NCBI GenBank assembly: GCA_001464425.1
Contig: LNEK01000021.1
Span: forward strand, 1 to 52,998
Source: Alphaproteobacteria bacterium Ga0077535
GTDB lineage: Bacteria > Pseudomonadota > Alphaproteobacteria > Caulobacterales > Aquidulcibacteraceae
Direction of reading: 5' to 3'
DNA length: 52,998 nucleotides
Part shown: piece by piece, positions 36,308 to 45,980 of the stretch
Layout: each line of letters opens with the position of its first letter
Position numbering within the stretch: position 1 is the first letter of the stretch
Program-made: the position numbers and the translations under genes
The notes under the pieces: generated by a model
Seen by the model: only the letters and a program-made list of their open reading frames with translations
Database searches by the model: none
What the model was told of the DNA's origin: nothing

Positions 36308-36913
36308 TTAGCCCTGTACCGCCGGAAGGGGCGAGAGGCCAAGCGCCCCCTCCATCCGCGCGACCCAATCCTTAACGCTGGGGTAACGTTCGATTTCGAA
36401 GCCGCCACGATGCGCTGCGCGCGTGTACGCGACCAGCGCGATATCCGCGAGCGTCATCACCTGGCCGACGAGATAAGGGGTTTTGGAGAGTTGAAGCTCC
36501 ATCCGCGCGAGCGCGGCGTTGCCTTTGATCAGCAGGCCAGGATCCAAGTCGGCGTCGCTCTGACCCATGAAAAACTTTCTCGCGATGCGCACGGCGATGG
36601 CAGGCTCGTGGCTGTATTGCTCCCAGAATAGCCACTCGAACATCTTGGCGCGATCGTAGGAATCGGCGGGCACGAGATCGCTGCCTTCTGCCAAGTGAAC
36701 GATGATCGCGTTTGATTGCGCCAGCACACGGCCGTCAGCCAACACGATAGCAGGCACCTGACCCGCTGGATTGATCGACAAGAACTCCGGCGTGCGCGTG
36801 GCGCCTGCGAAGCTATCCAGTTCGATCCACTCGAAAGCAGCGCCTATGCGCTCGGCAGTCCAACGCACCTTCAGGCAATTGCCACTGTCCGAATTCCCAT
36901 AGATTTTAATCAT
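36308..36913 (-). CDS. Glutathione S-transferase family protein
   Basis: 201-residue soluble enzyme that would conjugate glutathione to electrophiles. The ATG at 36913 has GGGAGG eight bases upstream. The thioredoxin-like N-domain has YGNSDSGNCLKVRW (Ser/Cys in the catalytic position), the cis-proline NPAGQVPAIVL and the glutathione-binding AQSNAIIVHLAE. The helical C-domain contains VGQVMTLADIALVAYTRAA, the conserved N-capping motif. The Leu-Ala-Asp version is typical of beta/theta-like bacterial GSTs. It is 72 bases downstream of nothing coding on its strand and likely monocistronic. Confidence 0.92.
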   Translation of the reverse strand: MIKIYGNSDSGNCLKVRWTAERIGAAFEWIELDSFAGATRTPEFLSINPAGQVPAIVLADGRVLAQSNAIIVHLAEGSDLVPADSYDRAKMFEWLFWEQYSHEPAIAVRIARKFFMGQSDADLDPGLLIKGNAALARMELQLSKTPYLVGQVMTLADIALVAYTRAAHRGGFEIERYPSVKDWVARMEGALGLSPLPAVQG

Positions 36914-36964
36914 GCCTGCCTCCCGACGCGTGCGCTCTAACACCGCGCCTGGAAGACAGCAAAG

Positions 36965-36990
36965 AACGGCGGCGATTGCGCGCCGCCGTT
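36965..36990 (-). terminator. Terminator of the M28 peptidase gene
   Basis: AACGGCGGCG and CGCCGCCGTT form a perfect 10-bp stem with a six-base loop, followed on the minus strand by CTTTGCTG. It begins 23 bases after the M28 stop. Confidence 0.75.
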
Positions 36991-37013
36991 CCAGGCCTCT
37001 CCGTATGTCTAAC

Positions 37014-38693
37014 CTAAGGGCGCGAAGCCTCCCGCGCTGCGCGGAATTCGGCGTTGGCGCGCCACTCCGGCCACCGCTCGCTGTCGGCCAATGTTCGGCC
37101 GACTGTGTAGAGCGCTTCCAAGTCTTCGGCGCCGCCGCTCATGTCCCAATCATCGGTAATCTCGTCGGAGGGCTTGTGATAATTGAACGCGACATAAGCC
37201 TCGTTGATTTCACGCCCGCGCGCCACGCCGCCATCGACCATGTCGATGCCGTTCGACGTATAGAGCACCGGGATGCCCAGCTGTGCGAAGTGCAGGTGGT
37301 CGGAGCGATAGAAATAGCCAGCCTCGGGCGATGAATCTGGCTCAACCCGCCGTCCCTGCGCCTGGACGGCCTGGGTGATCAGATCGTCCATCTCGCTCTT
37401 GCCGTAACCGACGACTTCGATGTCACGCGTCCGGCCCGCATTGTTGATGCCATCCATATTGATCGCGGCGACGGTGTGCGCCGGATCGAACACGGGGTCT
37501 TGCATGTAATATAGCGCGCCGAGCAGGCCCTGCTCCTCAGCGGTCAGCGCAATAAACGCCACCGAACGCTCGGGCCGGCCTTCCGCACTGAAGCGACGCG
37601 CCAGTTCAACAAGCGCGCCCGTGCCAGTCGCGTTGTCGAGCGCGCCGTTGCAGATGTTGTCACCGTCAATCGGCGGGCAGCGGCCAAGGTGATCCCAGTG
37701 CGCCGAGTAAAGAATGGTTTCATCCGGTCGCTCTGAACCACGCAGCACGCCGACAACATTGCTCGTCGTACGCGTCTCGACACGCGTCTGAAGTTCGAGC
37801 GAACCACGCAGCGTGCCCATCGGCACCGATCGGAAGCCACGCGTCTGCGCACGCGCCTTCAACTGATTGAAATCGAGCCCGGCGCGGCGGAATGTTTCCA
37901 TCGCAACTTCGTTGGTCATCCATCCTTCAAAGCCCGCGCGATTGGCGCCGCGGTCGGCACGCACCACGTCCCAACGTGCACTGCCGGTGGCCGACTGGAT
38001 CACGGCCCAGGGATAAGCCGCTGGAGCTGTTTCGTGGATGATGATGGCGCCCGCCGCGCCTTGCCGGCCGGCTTCCTCGAACTTGTAGGTCCAGCGCCCG
38101 TAATACGTCATGGCGCGACCGCCGAACCCGCGATCGTCGCCGGTCTCGAAATCGGGATCGTTGATCAAGATGACAACGATCTTGCCGCGCACGTCGACGC
38201 CCTCGTAGTCATTCCATCCCAACTCCGGCGCATTGACGCCATAGCCAACAAACACGAGCGGCGCATTCTCGATATCGACCGTCGGATCAAGCCGGCGTGT
38301 CCAAGCGGAGAATTGCGTCGCGTACGCATATTCCCGCGCGCCATCGCGGCCCGAAATCGTCAGTGTCGGGACATTGGTAAGCGTCGCCGCGTTGAGCTGA
38401 GTTTCTTGCAGCCACGAGCGCGTGCCGTCCGCGCGCGTGACGCCAGGCTCCAAGCCCGCTGCTTCAAACGCGCGCTGAAGGTAGTCTACCGTGAGCCGCT
38501 CACCGTTCGTACCCGGCGCGCGCCCCTCGAATTCATCCGAAGCAAGCACGCGCACGTGTGACAGCAGCGCCTCATTCGAAAGCGGCGCATGCTGGAACGC
38601 TTCAATATCGGTGGTGGGCGCTGCGGGTTGATCGGCGCTGGCGCAGGCAGACAGTGCGATCACACCTGCGAGCAGTAGATGGCGTAGAATCAT
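37014..38693 (-). CDS. M28-family metallopeptidase lipoprotein
   Basis: 559-residue zinc aminopeptidase attached to the envelope as a lipoprotein (MILRHLLLAGVIALSACAS, lipobox LSAC). A protease-associated domain (about residues 140-290, with VFVGYGVNAPELGWNDYEGV) is inserted before the catalytic region. Zinc ligands are recognisable in SAHWDHLG (~330), GALDNATG, ALTAEEQGLLG (catalytic Glu), NMDGINNAG and NYHKPSDEI. Such enzymes trim short peptides in the periplasm. It lies 84 bases downstream of the flavoprotein gene in the same direction and ends at a strong terminator. Confidence 0.93.
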   Translation of the reverse strand: MILRHLLLAGVIALSACASADQPAAPTTDIEAFQHAPLSNEALLSHVRVLASDEFEGRAPGTNGERLTVDYLQRAFEAAGLEPGVTRADGTRSWLQETQLNAATLTNVPTLTISGRDGAREYAYATQFSAWTRRLDPTVDIENAPLVFVGYGVNAPELGWNDYEGVDVRGKIVVILINDPDFETGDDRGFGGRAMTYYGRWTYKFEEAGRQGAAGAIIIHETAPAAYPWAVIQSATGSARWDVVRADRGANRAGFEGWMTNEVAMETFRRAGLDFNQLKARAQTRGFRSVPMGTLRGSLELQTRVETRTTSNVVGVLRGSERPDETILYSAHWDHLGRCPPIDGDNICNGALDNATGTGALVELARRFSAEGRPERSVAFIALTAEEQGLLGALYYMQDPVFDPAHTVAAINMDGINNAGRTRDIEVVGYGKSEMDDLITQAVQAQGRRVEPDSSPEAGYFYRSDHLHFAQLGIPVLYTSNGIDMVDGGVARGREINEAYVAFNYHKPSDEITDDWDMSGGAEDLEALYTVGRTLADSERWPEWRANAEFRAAREASRP

Positions 38694-38777
38694 GGATCGT
38701 CCCCAACTTGATAGGTGGAGACCTTAGGCGCTCGGTGCGCGCGGCCTCAAGCCGAATGTCGTGCTGCAGCGCACGCG

Positions 38778-39941
<1,164 letters not shown>

Positions 39942-39979
39942 TTACCGCCCCCGCTCCAGTCCCTTACTCTATTCGCGAC

Positions 39980-40720
39980 ATGACGCACGAGCCCCAGCTT
40001 CCCAAGCATTTGAGCGAGCCGCCGGCGGCGCTGCCCAAATTGCTCAAGCCCTACTTCTTCATCACGGCCTACTATGTCGTGCTCGCGGCGGCGGTCGGCT
40101 TCATGGTCATTCTCTACCCGTCTCTCATGCAACTGCTCCCAGTGGGAGGGGCTGCAAGTTTCGGCGCCGTAGGTCAGTCTGCGTTCGAGCCGGTCACTGC
40201 CGCCCAAGCCGCACAGCCAGCACAATCAACGCTCGCAGATGGCATCCGTCTGGCCTTGGCGACGATTTCATCCTTCTTGCTGATGCTGCCCGTCACCTGG
40301 ATCTGCATGGGTGCGCGCAAGCGCAAGGACGTCAGTCAATCCTTCATTCAGACCATCTTGGTTTTGCCCGTCATCATTACGGGCATCGTCCATGTTGTGC
40401 ACAATAGTTTGGCGCTTGCGTTCAGCCTCGCGGGCATCGTTGCTGGCGTTCGCTTTCGGCACACGCTGAAGGACAGCGCCGAAACCACATACTTGTTCAC
40501 GGCGATCGCCGTCGGCGTGGCATGTGGCATTAACGCGGTTGAGGTCGCCGCCATCATTTCCATCTTCTTCAATTACACTGTGCTTGGTCTGTGGGCGACG
40601 GAGTACGGCGCCGAGTCCACCGGCAAACAAATGTTCTCGCGCGAGTGGATGGCGAAGGATGAAGACCGCAAAAGCGACGAACACCGGCGTAAAGAGAAAG
40701 AGGACGACGACGATGATTGA
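39980..40720 (+). CDS. DUF4956 membrane protein
   Basis: 246-residue inner-membrane protein of the DUF4956 family, unknown function. Two N-terminal helices (residues ~30-50 and 85-105) flank a 35-residue loop, followed by further helices around FIQTILVLPVIITGIVHVVHNSLALAFSL. The conserved DUF4956 core is AGVRFRHTLKDSAETTYLFTAIAVGVACG. The C-terminus is an acidic/basic tail (KSDEHRRKEKEDDDDD). In other bacteria such genes often lie beside VTC polyphosphate polymerase and CotH-like kinase genes; here a CotH-like gene is three genes away. It overlaps the next gene by eight bases. Confidence 0.8.
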   Translation: MTHEPQLPKHLSEPPAALPKLLKPYFFITAYYVVLAAAVGFMVILYPSLMQLLPVGGAASFGAVGQSAFEPVTAAQAAQPAQSTLADGIRLALATISSFLLMLPVTWICMGARKRKDVSQSFIQTILVLPVIITGIVHVVHNSLALAFSLAGIVAGVRFRHTLKDSAETTYLFTAIAVGVACGINAVEVAAIISIFFNYTVLGLWATEYGAESTGKQMFSREWMAKDEDRKSDEHRRKEKEDDDDD

Positions 40721-41564
40721 GCGCATTTTCGCCGCCGCTCTGGCGCTTTGCGCCTGCGCTCCCGCTAACACGCCCGCGCAAGCGCAGTCGCAAGCGCCGG
40801 CTGGCTCGCTGTTCGCCGCTGAGGCCGATCGTCAATGGCGCCTGCCGGAACGGCTCCGGGAGATATCGGGGCTTGCGCGCTCACCGGACGGACGCCTCTT
40901 CGCCCACGCCGATGAGAGCGCTGTGATCTACGAACTGGACACGCGCCAGGGCCGCATCGTCAAAGCCTTCGCACTCGGGGAAAGCGCGGTGGAAACGGGC
41001 GACTTTGAGGGCCTAGCGATCACCCCTAATGGCGACTTCTGGATGACCACTAGCCAAGGGCGCCTGTATCGCTTCCGCGAAGCCGCCGACGGCGCGCGTG
41101 TCTCTTTCGAGCGCTACGACACGGGCCTCCGCAACGTTTGCGAAATAGAGGGCTTGGCCTATCTCGCGGCCGAAGAAAGCCTCATTCTCGCCTGCAAGCG
41201 TAACGAGGCTCGGCCCATGCGGGATACAGTCTCTCTTCACATTTGGCGCATCGGCGCCGATCAGCCGGCTAGGCCGTGGCGGCAGTGGCCGGAAGCTGCG
41301 CTTGCCAGCGCCGCTGGCGTCGACAATTTTCGCCCGTCATCGCTCGATATCGACCCCGCAACCGGGCGACTCTTGCTGCTGTCGGCGCGCGCTGGTGCGC
41401 TGGTGGAGATTGACGGCGACAATATCTCCAGCGCCCGCACGCTCGGCATTCAGCATGCTCAAGCCGAAGGTGTCGCCGTACTCGCCGACGGCTCCCTCGC
41501 CATTGCAGACGAGGGCGGCGATGGTCTGGCGTTGTTGTCGATTTATCCAAGGAGCGCCCCATGA
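40713..41564 (+). CDS. SdiA-regulated-like beta-propeller protein, exported
   Basis: 283-residue exported protein that resembles the SdiA-regulated/phytase-like propeller group. It starts at 40713 inside the end of the DUF4956 gene. A signal peptide with a cysteine pair (ALALCACAP) may be a lipobox; cleavage near AQA is the alternative. Propeller motifs are LREISGLARSPDGRLFAHAD, GDFEGLAITPNGDFWMTTS, CEIEGLAYLAAEESLILACK and GVAVLADGSLAIADEGGDG, the last three repeating the (I/F)EGLA theme. Enzyme activity is unknown. It overlaps the phosphatase gene by ATGA, so the three genes form one operon. Confidence 0.78.
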   Translation: MIERIFAAALALCACAPANTPAQAQSQAPAGSLFAAEADRQWRLPERLREISGLARSPDGRLFAHADESAVIYELDTRQGRIVKAFALGESAVETGDFEGLAITPNGDFWMTTSQGRLYRFREAADGARVSFERYDTGLRNVCEIEGLAYLAAEESLILACKRNEARPMRDTVSLHIWRIGADQPARPWRQWPEAALASAAGVDNFRPSSLDIDPATGRLLLLSARAGALVEIDGDNISSARTLGIQHAQAEGVAVLADGSLAIADEGGDGLALLSIYPRSAP

Positions 41565-42700
41565 GGCTTCTCTCCGCCCTTACCGCGCTCTTCTTCGCAC
41601 TCGCGCTTCCAGCGCAAGCGCAGCAGACCCAATGGGACAATGTCGAGCGAGTCGTCGCCATCGGGGATCTTGAAGGCAACTACGACAAGTTCGCCGACAT
41701 GCTTCGCCAAGCAGGCCTGATCGACGCGCAAGGCAATTGGAGCGGCGGAGCGACGCACCTCGTGCAATTGGGTGACATCCCCGACCGCGGCCCGAACACC
41801 CGCATGATCTTTGACCACCTTATCCGCCTGGAGCCACAAGCCCAGCGCGCGGGTGGACGCGTCCACGCGCTCATCGGCAATCACGAAGCGATGAACGTCG
41901 AAGGCGACTTGCGCTACGTTCATCCGGGCGAGTACGCCGCCTTCGTGGATCGCCGCTCGGTCCACCGGCGCAACCAATTTTATCGTCAAACCCAGGCCCA
42001 TCTGCGCCGCAACCCACCCGCCGGCGGCGTGCCACGCTTCGACGCTGCGTTCCGCGCGCAGTGGGAAGCCGAGCATCCGCTGGGCTACGTCGAACACCGC
42101 GCCGCCTGGGCCCCGAACGGCCAGTACGGACGGTGGATCACCAGCCACGACGCAGTCATCCGCATCAACGACACGCTCTTCCTTCACGCGGGTCTAGGCC
42201 CCGCTTTCGCAACCGCGCCGCGAGACGCGATGAACGAAGCCATTCGTGCAGGTTTGCGTGGCCGGCCGTCAGCGGCATACCCGGACATCGTCACGCATCA
42301 GGAGGGCCCGCTTTGGTATCGCGGCCTCGCCACGAGCAGTGAAGACACCGAGCGCGCCAATCTCGAAGCGGTTCTGGCGCGACATGGCGTCCGTCGAATC
42401 GTCATCGGCCACAGTAAAGTTACATCCACCGTGCTGCCGCGCTTCGACGGTCGCGTCATCATTACTGATATCGCTGTGCCGCGCGGACACACCGATCCGC
42501 ACGCATTTCTCATTATTGAAAACGGCACACCCATCACGGTGCACCGGGGTCAGCGCGTGCCGATCACGGCAGCGAACCAAGAGCAGACGTGCGCCTACCT
42601 CGCGCAGATCGCAGCTCTTGATGGCGACACCGGCCCGGTCGCACGGCGCGCGCAGCAGTGCGGGCAACCGGCGACAGCGGAGCCAGCGCTCACCGACTAA
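41561..42700 (+). CDS. Periplasmic metallophosphoesterase, Glu-variant
   Basis: 379-residue calcineurin-like phosphoesterase with a Sec signal (MRLLSALTALFFALALPAQA). Metal-site motifs are GDLEGN (D36, E38) where the family normally has GDxHG, then GDIPDRG (D72, D75) and GNHE (N107, H108), with later HAGLG and GHSKV. The Glu in place of the first histidine is consistent in position with a subfamily I have seen in other bacteria rather than with decay. Residues ~130-200 are an insertion. It is the third gene of the DUF4956 operon, and its stop overlaps the CotH-like gene by four bases. Substrate unknown; a phosphoprotein is possible given that neighbour. Confidence 0.88.
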   Translation: MRLLSALTALFFALALPAQAQQTQWDNVERVVAIGDLEGNYDKFADMLRQAGLIDAQGNWSGGATHLVQLGDIPDRGPNTRMIFDHLIRLEPQAQRAGGRVHALIGNHEAMNVEGDLRYVHPGEYAAFVDRRSVHRRNQFYRQTQAHLRRNPPAGGVPRFDAAFRAQWEAEHPLGYVEHRAAWAPNGQYGRWITSHDAVIRINDTLFLHAGLGPAFATAPRDAMNEAIRAGLRGRPSAAYPDIVTHQEGPLWYRGLATSSEDTERANLEAVLARHGVRRIVIGHSKVTSTVLPRFDGRVIITDIAVPRGHTDPHAFLIIENGTPITVHRGQRVPITAANQEQTCAYLAQIAALDGDTGPVARRAQQCGQPATAEPALTD

Positions 42701-43758
42701 CCGCGGCAGCGCTCCATAATCTGACGCTCAACGCGCTGCGGGTCCCCAATGACCTCATAGAACTCGTCAATGTACGAGCTTGCGCTTCGGCGTGAGCTTT
42801 CGTTGAGCCGCGTCTCACCTGCGATAACTTGCATGATCGCCGCACGGCGACTTTGAAAATGCGCGATCGCATCCGGCAGCTGGTCATTGTGCCGGCACAT
42901 GCCGCGATAACGGCGGTTGCGCACGCTGGTGACATTAACGCCCTCAGGCGGGATGGCGTACGGCGCATTCACAAAGCCGGAATAATCGAAATCGTAAGGC
43001 ACTGGGAGCACGTTCTCGCGTGTCTCCGCCGTTGCGGCGATCAGTTTGCTGTTGTGGCAGCATTCCTCGCCTGCGTGGCCGCTGACCATGTCGAAATCCA
43101 GATTGCCGATCATGAACTGGAAGAGACTATAAATCGCCGCTTGCCGCGCGTTGAGTTGCGAGGTGCGCACTTCATTCGACTGCACGTCCAATGCCGTCAG
43201 GCTGTCATTGCGGCGCGCGACATCGTCCAAATCCTCGATCAGAAAGTTGAACTGGGTTTCTTCACGCCGGCGCCCGTCCGTATCACGGTACGTCACTTGC
43301 GCCGGTCGCACGCGATAGCTCAGCGGCGTAATCTCATTGTAGAGCCGATAAGCTGTGTATTCGAGCGCAGTGAGTTGCTCGTAATTGCCGCCACTGCGGC
43401 AGCGCGTGACCAGCTTCAGCCGGTTCTGCCCTTGCATGAAGGTGCCGCGCGTCCCGTCGAACTGCAAACGTAGCGGCGGAAAATTGCAGATGCCGCCAGT
43501 CCGCCGCGAGAAGCCCCGCGCGGAGAGCTCGATATCAAAGCGCTCTGCTGTCGCGCCGGGCGGCGTGACCGTGGCGACGGCCGGATAGGGATCGGTGCTG
43601 CGCTGCGAGGCGCGGACCAGTGTGTTCAACGGCGCTTCAATGACAATCTGGACTTCACTATTCTCAGAGAACAGCCGCGTTTGCGCTGCTGCCGGAAGGA
43701 TCCAGCTCGCCGCCGCAATCGCGACGCTCGCAAACAACGCCTTTGAAAGTCCCGCCAT
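42697..43758 (-). CDS. CotH-like exported protein
   Basis: 353-residue exported protein. I start it at the ATG at 43758 (GGGAGG ten bases upstream), which opens a signal peptide ending at AAAQ; an upstream TTG is unlikely. The fold is suggested by an early ARGFSRR-GICNFPPLRLQF block, a middle LEYTAYRLYNEITPLSYRVR block, and LFQFMIGNLDFDMVSG with VLPVPYDFDYSGFVNAPYA, the last resembling the Asp-Phe-Asp metal site of CotH kinases. CotH proteins are atypical secreted kinases of spore coats and other bacteria. The assignment is an inference from these motifs and from the DUF4956 genes opposite. Cysteines occur in pairs (GEECCHN). Confidence 0.6.
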   Translation of the reverse strand: MAGLSKALFASVAIAAASWILPAAAQTRLFSENSEVQIVIEAPLNTLVRASQRSTDPYPAVATVTPPGATAERFDIELSARGFSRRTGGICNFPPLRLQFDGTRGTFMQGQNRLKLVTRCRSGGNYEQLTALEYTAYRLYNEITPLSYRVRPAQVTYRDTDGRRREETQFNFLIEDLDDVARRNDSLTALDVQSNEVRTSQLNARQAAIYSLFQFMIGNLDFDMVSGHAGEECCHNSKLIAATAETRENVLPVPYDFDYSGFVNAPYAIPPEGVNVTSVRNRRYRGMCRHNDQLPDAIAHFQSRRAAIMQVIAGETRLNESSRRSASSYIDEFYEVIGDPQRVERQIMERCRG

Positions 43759-43932
43759 CTCGTTCAATCCTCCCGCCGTCCCGGCGCTACTCTAAGCCAG
43801 ATCAGGTCGTTGGGAAGCACCGGCCTCCCCTGGAAAGATACCCCTCCCCCCGGACAGGCCCCGTGACATCGGGCACGTCCCGCTTTGCTCACCAGCGCCG
43901 GACTTGCTACGCCACCGGGAGGGAGAAACGCC

Positions 43933-45171
43933 ATGACCAACAACGCCCTGCCCGAGCACGGCCAACCCTGGGACGCCCTCGAAGCGCGCATGCGCGAAAT
44001 GGCCCAAGGCGACGTCAAATGGCGCGATGGCCGCACCGGCCTCTATATCTTCAACGCTGGCGAAGACGTCGCGCGGGTAAAAAAGGCCGCTTACGCCATG
44101 TTCTCGGAAGAGAATGGTCTTGGACCAGCCGCCTTCCCTTCAATCGCGCAAATGGAACGAGACGTCGTCAGCTTCGGCCTTGCTCTATTAAACGCACCCG
44201 CCGGCGCCGCTGGCGCAATGACGAGTGGCGGCACCGACTCCATCGTCATGGCCGTTAAGGCGGCGCGCGATCATGCGCGCGCCAAGCGCGGCCTTACCGC
44301 TGGCCTAAACATCGTCGCGCCAACGACAGTGCATCCTGCCTTCGACAAGGCCGGCATGATGATGGACATCGAGATTCGTCGCGTGCCGGTGAAAGACTTC
44401 CTCGCCGACCCCGCCGCGATGGAGGCAGCGATCGATTCCAATACGCTGATGATCGTCGGCTCCGCACCCTGCTTCCCATTTGGCCTCATAGATCCGATCG
44501 AAGCGCTTGGAGAGTTGGCGGAGCGTAAAAAGGTTTGGCTCCACGTCGACGCGTGCGTCGGCGGCTACATCGCACCGTTTGTGCGTATGAATGGCGTTGA
44601 TCTACCGCCCTTCGATTTCGCTATCGCCGGCGTCTCCTCCATCTCCGGCGATCTGCACAAATACGGCTATGCCTCCAAGGGCGCGTCCACTGTGTTCTTC
44701 CGCACTCAGGAGATGCGCGATTGCATGACGTTCGACGCGGGTCCCTGGCCGCTCGGTCGGATGGTGACACCCACACTCGCTGGCACACGTCCGGGCGGCG
44801 CCATCGCGGCGGCATGGGCCGTCACGCAATTTCTCGGCGTCGAGGGCTATCGCGAAAAACAGCGACAGGTCACTGAGGCGCGGGCGAAGATCGAGATGGG
44901 CGTCGCCAAGCTGGGCTTCCGCGTACTGGGCGCGCCGCAACTAGGCATCATTAGCTTTGCGCACGAGAAAGCCGACGCGCTGGCGCTCTACGCCAAGATG
45001 CACCATCGCGGTTGGTTCACAGCGGCGCTGATCGACCCAAAAGCGCTGCATCTCATGTTGTCACCGAAACACAACGACGTCGCTCACGAATACCTGGCCG
45101 ACCTCGAGGCCTCGCTAGCCGAAGTCCTCGGCGGCGCCACCGACCAGATGACGGCGCGCTACGCGCACTAA
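43933..45171 (+). CDS. Sphingosine-1-phosphate-lyase-like PLP decarboxylase
   Basis: 412-residue group II PLP enzyme. The ATG at 43933 follows a GGGAGGGAGAAA ribosome site. PLP residues are K243 in SISGDLHKYGYASKGAS, D206 in HVDACVGGY, and H134 in VAPTTVHPAFDKA; SGGTDSIVMAVKAARD (98-113) is the phosphate-binding region. The GDLHKYGYASKG motif and the VDACVGG sequence match eukaryotic and bacterial sphingosine-1-phosphate lyases better than amino acid decarboxylases. A role in phosphorylated sphingoid-base breakdown is plausible because Caulobacterales make sphingolipids, but the substrate is inferred. The next gene follows after nine bases. Confidence 0.85.
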   Translation: MTNNALPEHGQPWDALEARMREMAQGDVKWRDGRTGLYIFNAGEDVARVKKAAYAMFSEENGLGPAAFPSIAQMERDVVSFGLALLNAPAGAAGAMTSGGTDSIVMAVKAARDHARAKRGLTAGLNIVAPTTVHPAFDKAGMMMDIEIRRVPVKDFLADPAAMEAAIDSNTLMIVGSAPCFPFGLIDPIEALGELAERKKVWLHVDACVGGYIAPFVRMNGVDLPPFDFAIAGVSSISGDLHKYGYASKGASTVFFRTQEMRDCMTFDAGPWPLGRMVTPTLAGTRPGGAIAAAWAVTQFLGVEGYREKQRQVTEARAKIEMGVAKLGFRVLGAPQLGIISFAHEKADALALYAKMHHRGWFTAALIDPKALHLMLSPKHNDVAHEYLADLEASLAEVLGGATDQMTARYAH

Positions 45172-45180
45172 GGAACACCC

Positions 45181-45831
45181 ATGACTCATACGTTCGACTT
45201 CTATTTCTCGTTCCGCAGCCCATACTCGTACCTCGCGACACCGCTCGTGGAAAAGCTCATCGCACGCTATGATGTTCGTCCACGCATGCGCATCGTGCTG
45301 CCGATCGCCATCCGGATTCCCGGCTTCTTCAAGACGGTGAATCCGATGTGGCCGCCGTATCTGCTGCGCGACACGTTCCGTATCTCGCAGATGAACGCCA
45401 TCCCGTACCGTTGGCCGCGCCCTGATCCGATCGTCATGGATCACGGGACCAAGGAGGTCGCCGCCGAGCAGCCTTACATTCATCACGTCAGCCGCCTCGG
45501 CGTGGCGGCCGAACGTCAGGGCCGCGGCTTTGAGTTCGTCCGGGCCGCCGCACACGCGATTTGGTCGGGCCAAGTGGACAACTGGCATGAGGGGCAGCAC
45601 CTCAGCCGGGCGCTGACTGAGGCTGGCCTTAACGCTGCCGAGAGCGAGGCCATGGCGCGCGACAGCGCCTCGGAACTCGACGCCGAGATTGCATCTAATG
45701 AGGCGTCCCAAAAGAGCGCCGGCCATTGGGGCGTGCCGCTTTTCGTTTTCGATGACGAGCCATTCTTCGGCCAGGACCGGCTGGATCACTTGATCTGGCG
45801 GATGCAGCAAGCTGGCCTGCAAGAGCGTTGA
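45181..45831 (+). CDS. 2-hydroxychromene-2-carboxylate isomerase-like protein (DsbA/GST-kappa fold)
   Basis: 216-residue soluble protein of the DsbA/HCCA-isomerase superfamily. Conserved parts are DFYFSFRSPYSY (S13 in the position that binds glutathione), the Pro/Arg-rich central region (PYRWPRPDPIV) and WGVPLFVFDDEPFFGQDRLDHLIWRM, the family C-terminal signature. True HCCA isomerases act in naphthalene degradation, but no such pathway is near, and many members are general GSH-dependent enzymes. It begins nine bases after the PLP lyase gene, so the two are probably co-transcribed and may act on related metabolites such as aldehydes. Confidence 0.85.
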   Translation: MTHTFDFYFSFRSPYSYLATPLVEKLIARYDVRPRMRIVLPIAIRIPGFFKTVNPMWPPYLLRDTFRISQMNAIPYRWPRPDPIVMDHGTKEVAAEQPYIHHVSRLGVAAERQGRGFEFVRAAAHAIWSGQVDNWHEGQHLSRALTEAGLNAAESEAMARDSASELDAEIASNEASQKSAGHWGVPLFVFDDEPFFGQDRLDHLIWRMQQAGLQER

Positions 45832-45926
45832 CCGGTTCCCAGTTCGGCTGATCGGTTAGCCTTAGGCGCCGCGCCTCCTTTATTGGCCTGATACGGCATG
45901 CGCTTCTGTAAAAGTTCGTGCGCCGC

Positions 45927-45951
45927 GGAACACCCTCCCTGAGTTGGCGTT
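45927..45951 (+). promoter_or_regulatory. EcfG-type general stress promoter
   Basis: GGAAC (45927-45931), 16 bases, then CGTT (45948-45951) matches the EcfG promoter (GGAAC-N16/17-CGTT) of the alphaproteobacterial general stress response. It lies 30 bases ahead of the first gene of the operon at 45981, an ideal distance. The three downstream genes are stress-type envelope proteins, which fits. Confidence 0.75.
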
Positions 45952-45980
45952 GCAGAAGCATCCCTACTCAGGAGAGCACC

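Noticed and set aside
39980-43758. VTC polyphosphate polymerase expected beside DUF4956/CotH
   Set aside because: No frame in the region shows VTC motifs, so it is either elsewhere or not part of this set.
43770-43850. ACCTGATCTGG on the minus strand (43797-43807), like the TPP-riboswitch core
   Set aside because: The CTGAGA half of the TPP element is missing, the pairing around it does not fit, and the downstream CotH-like gene has no thiamine link.
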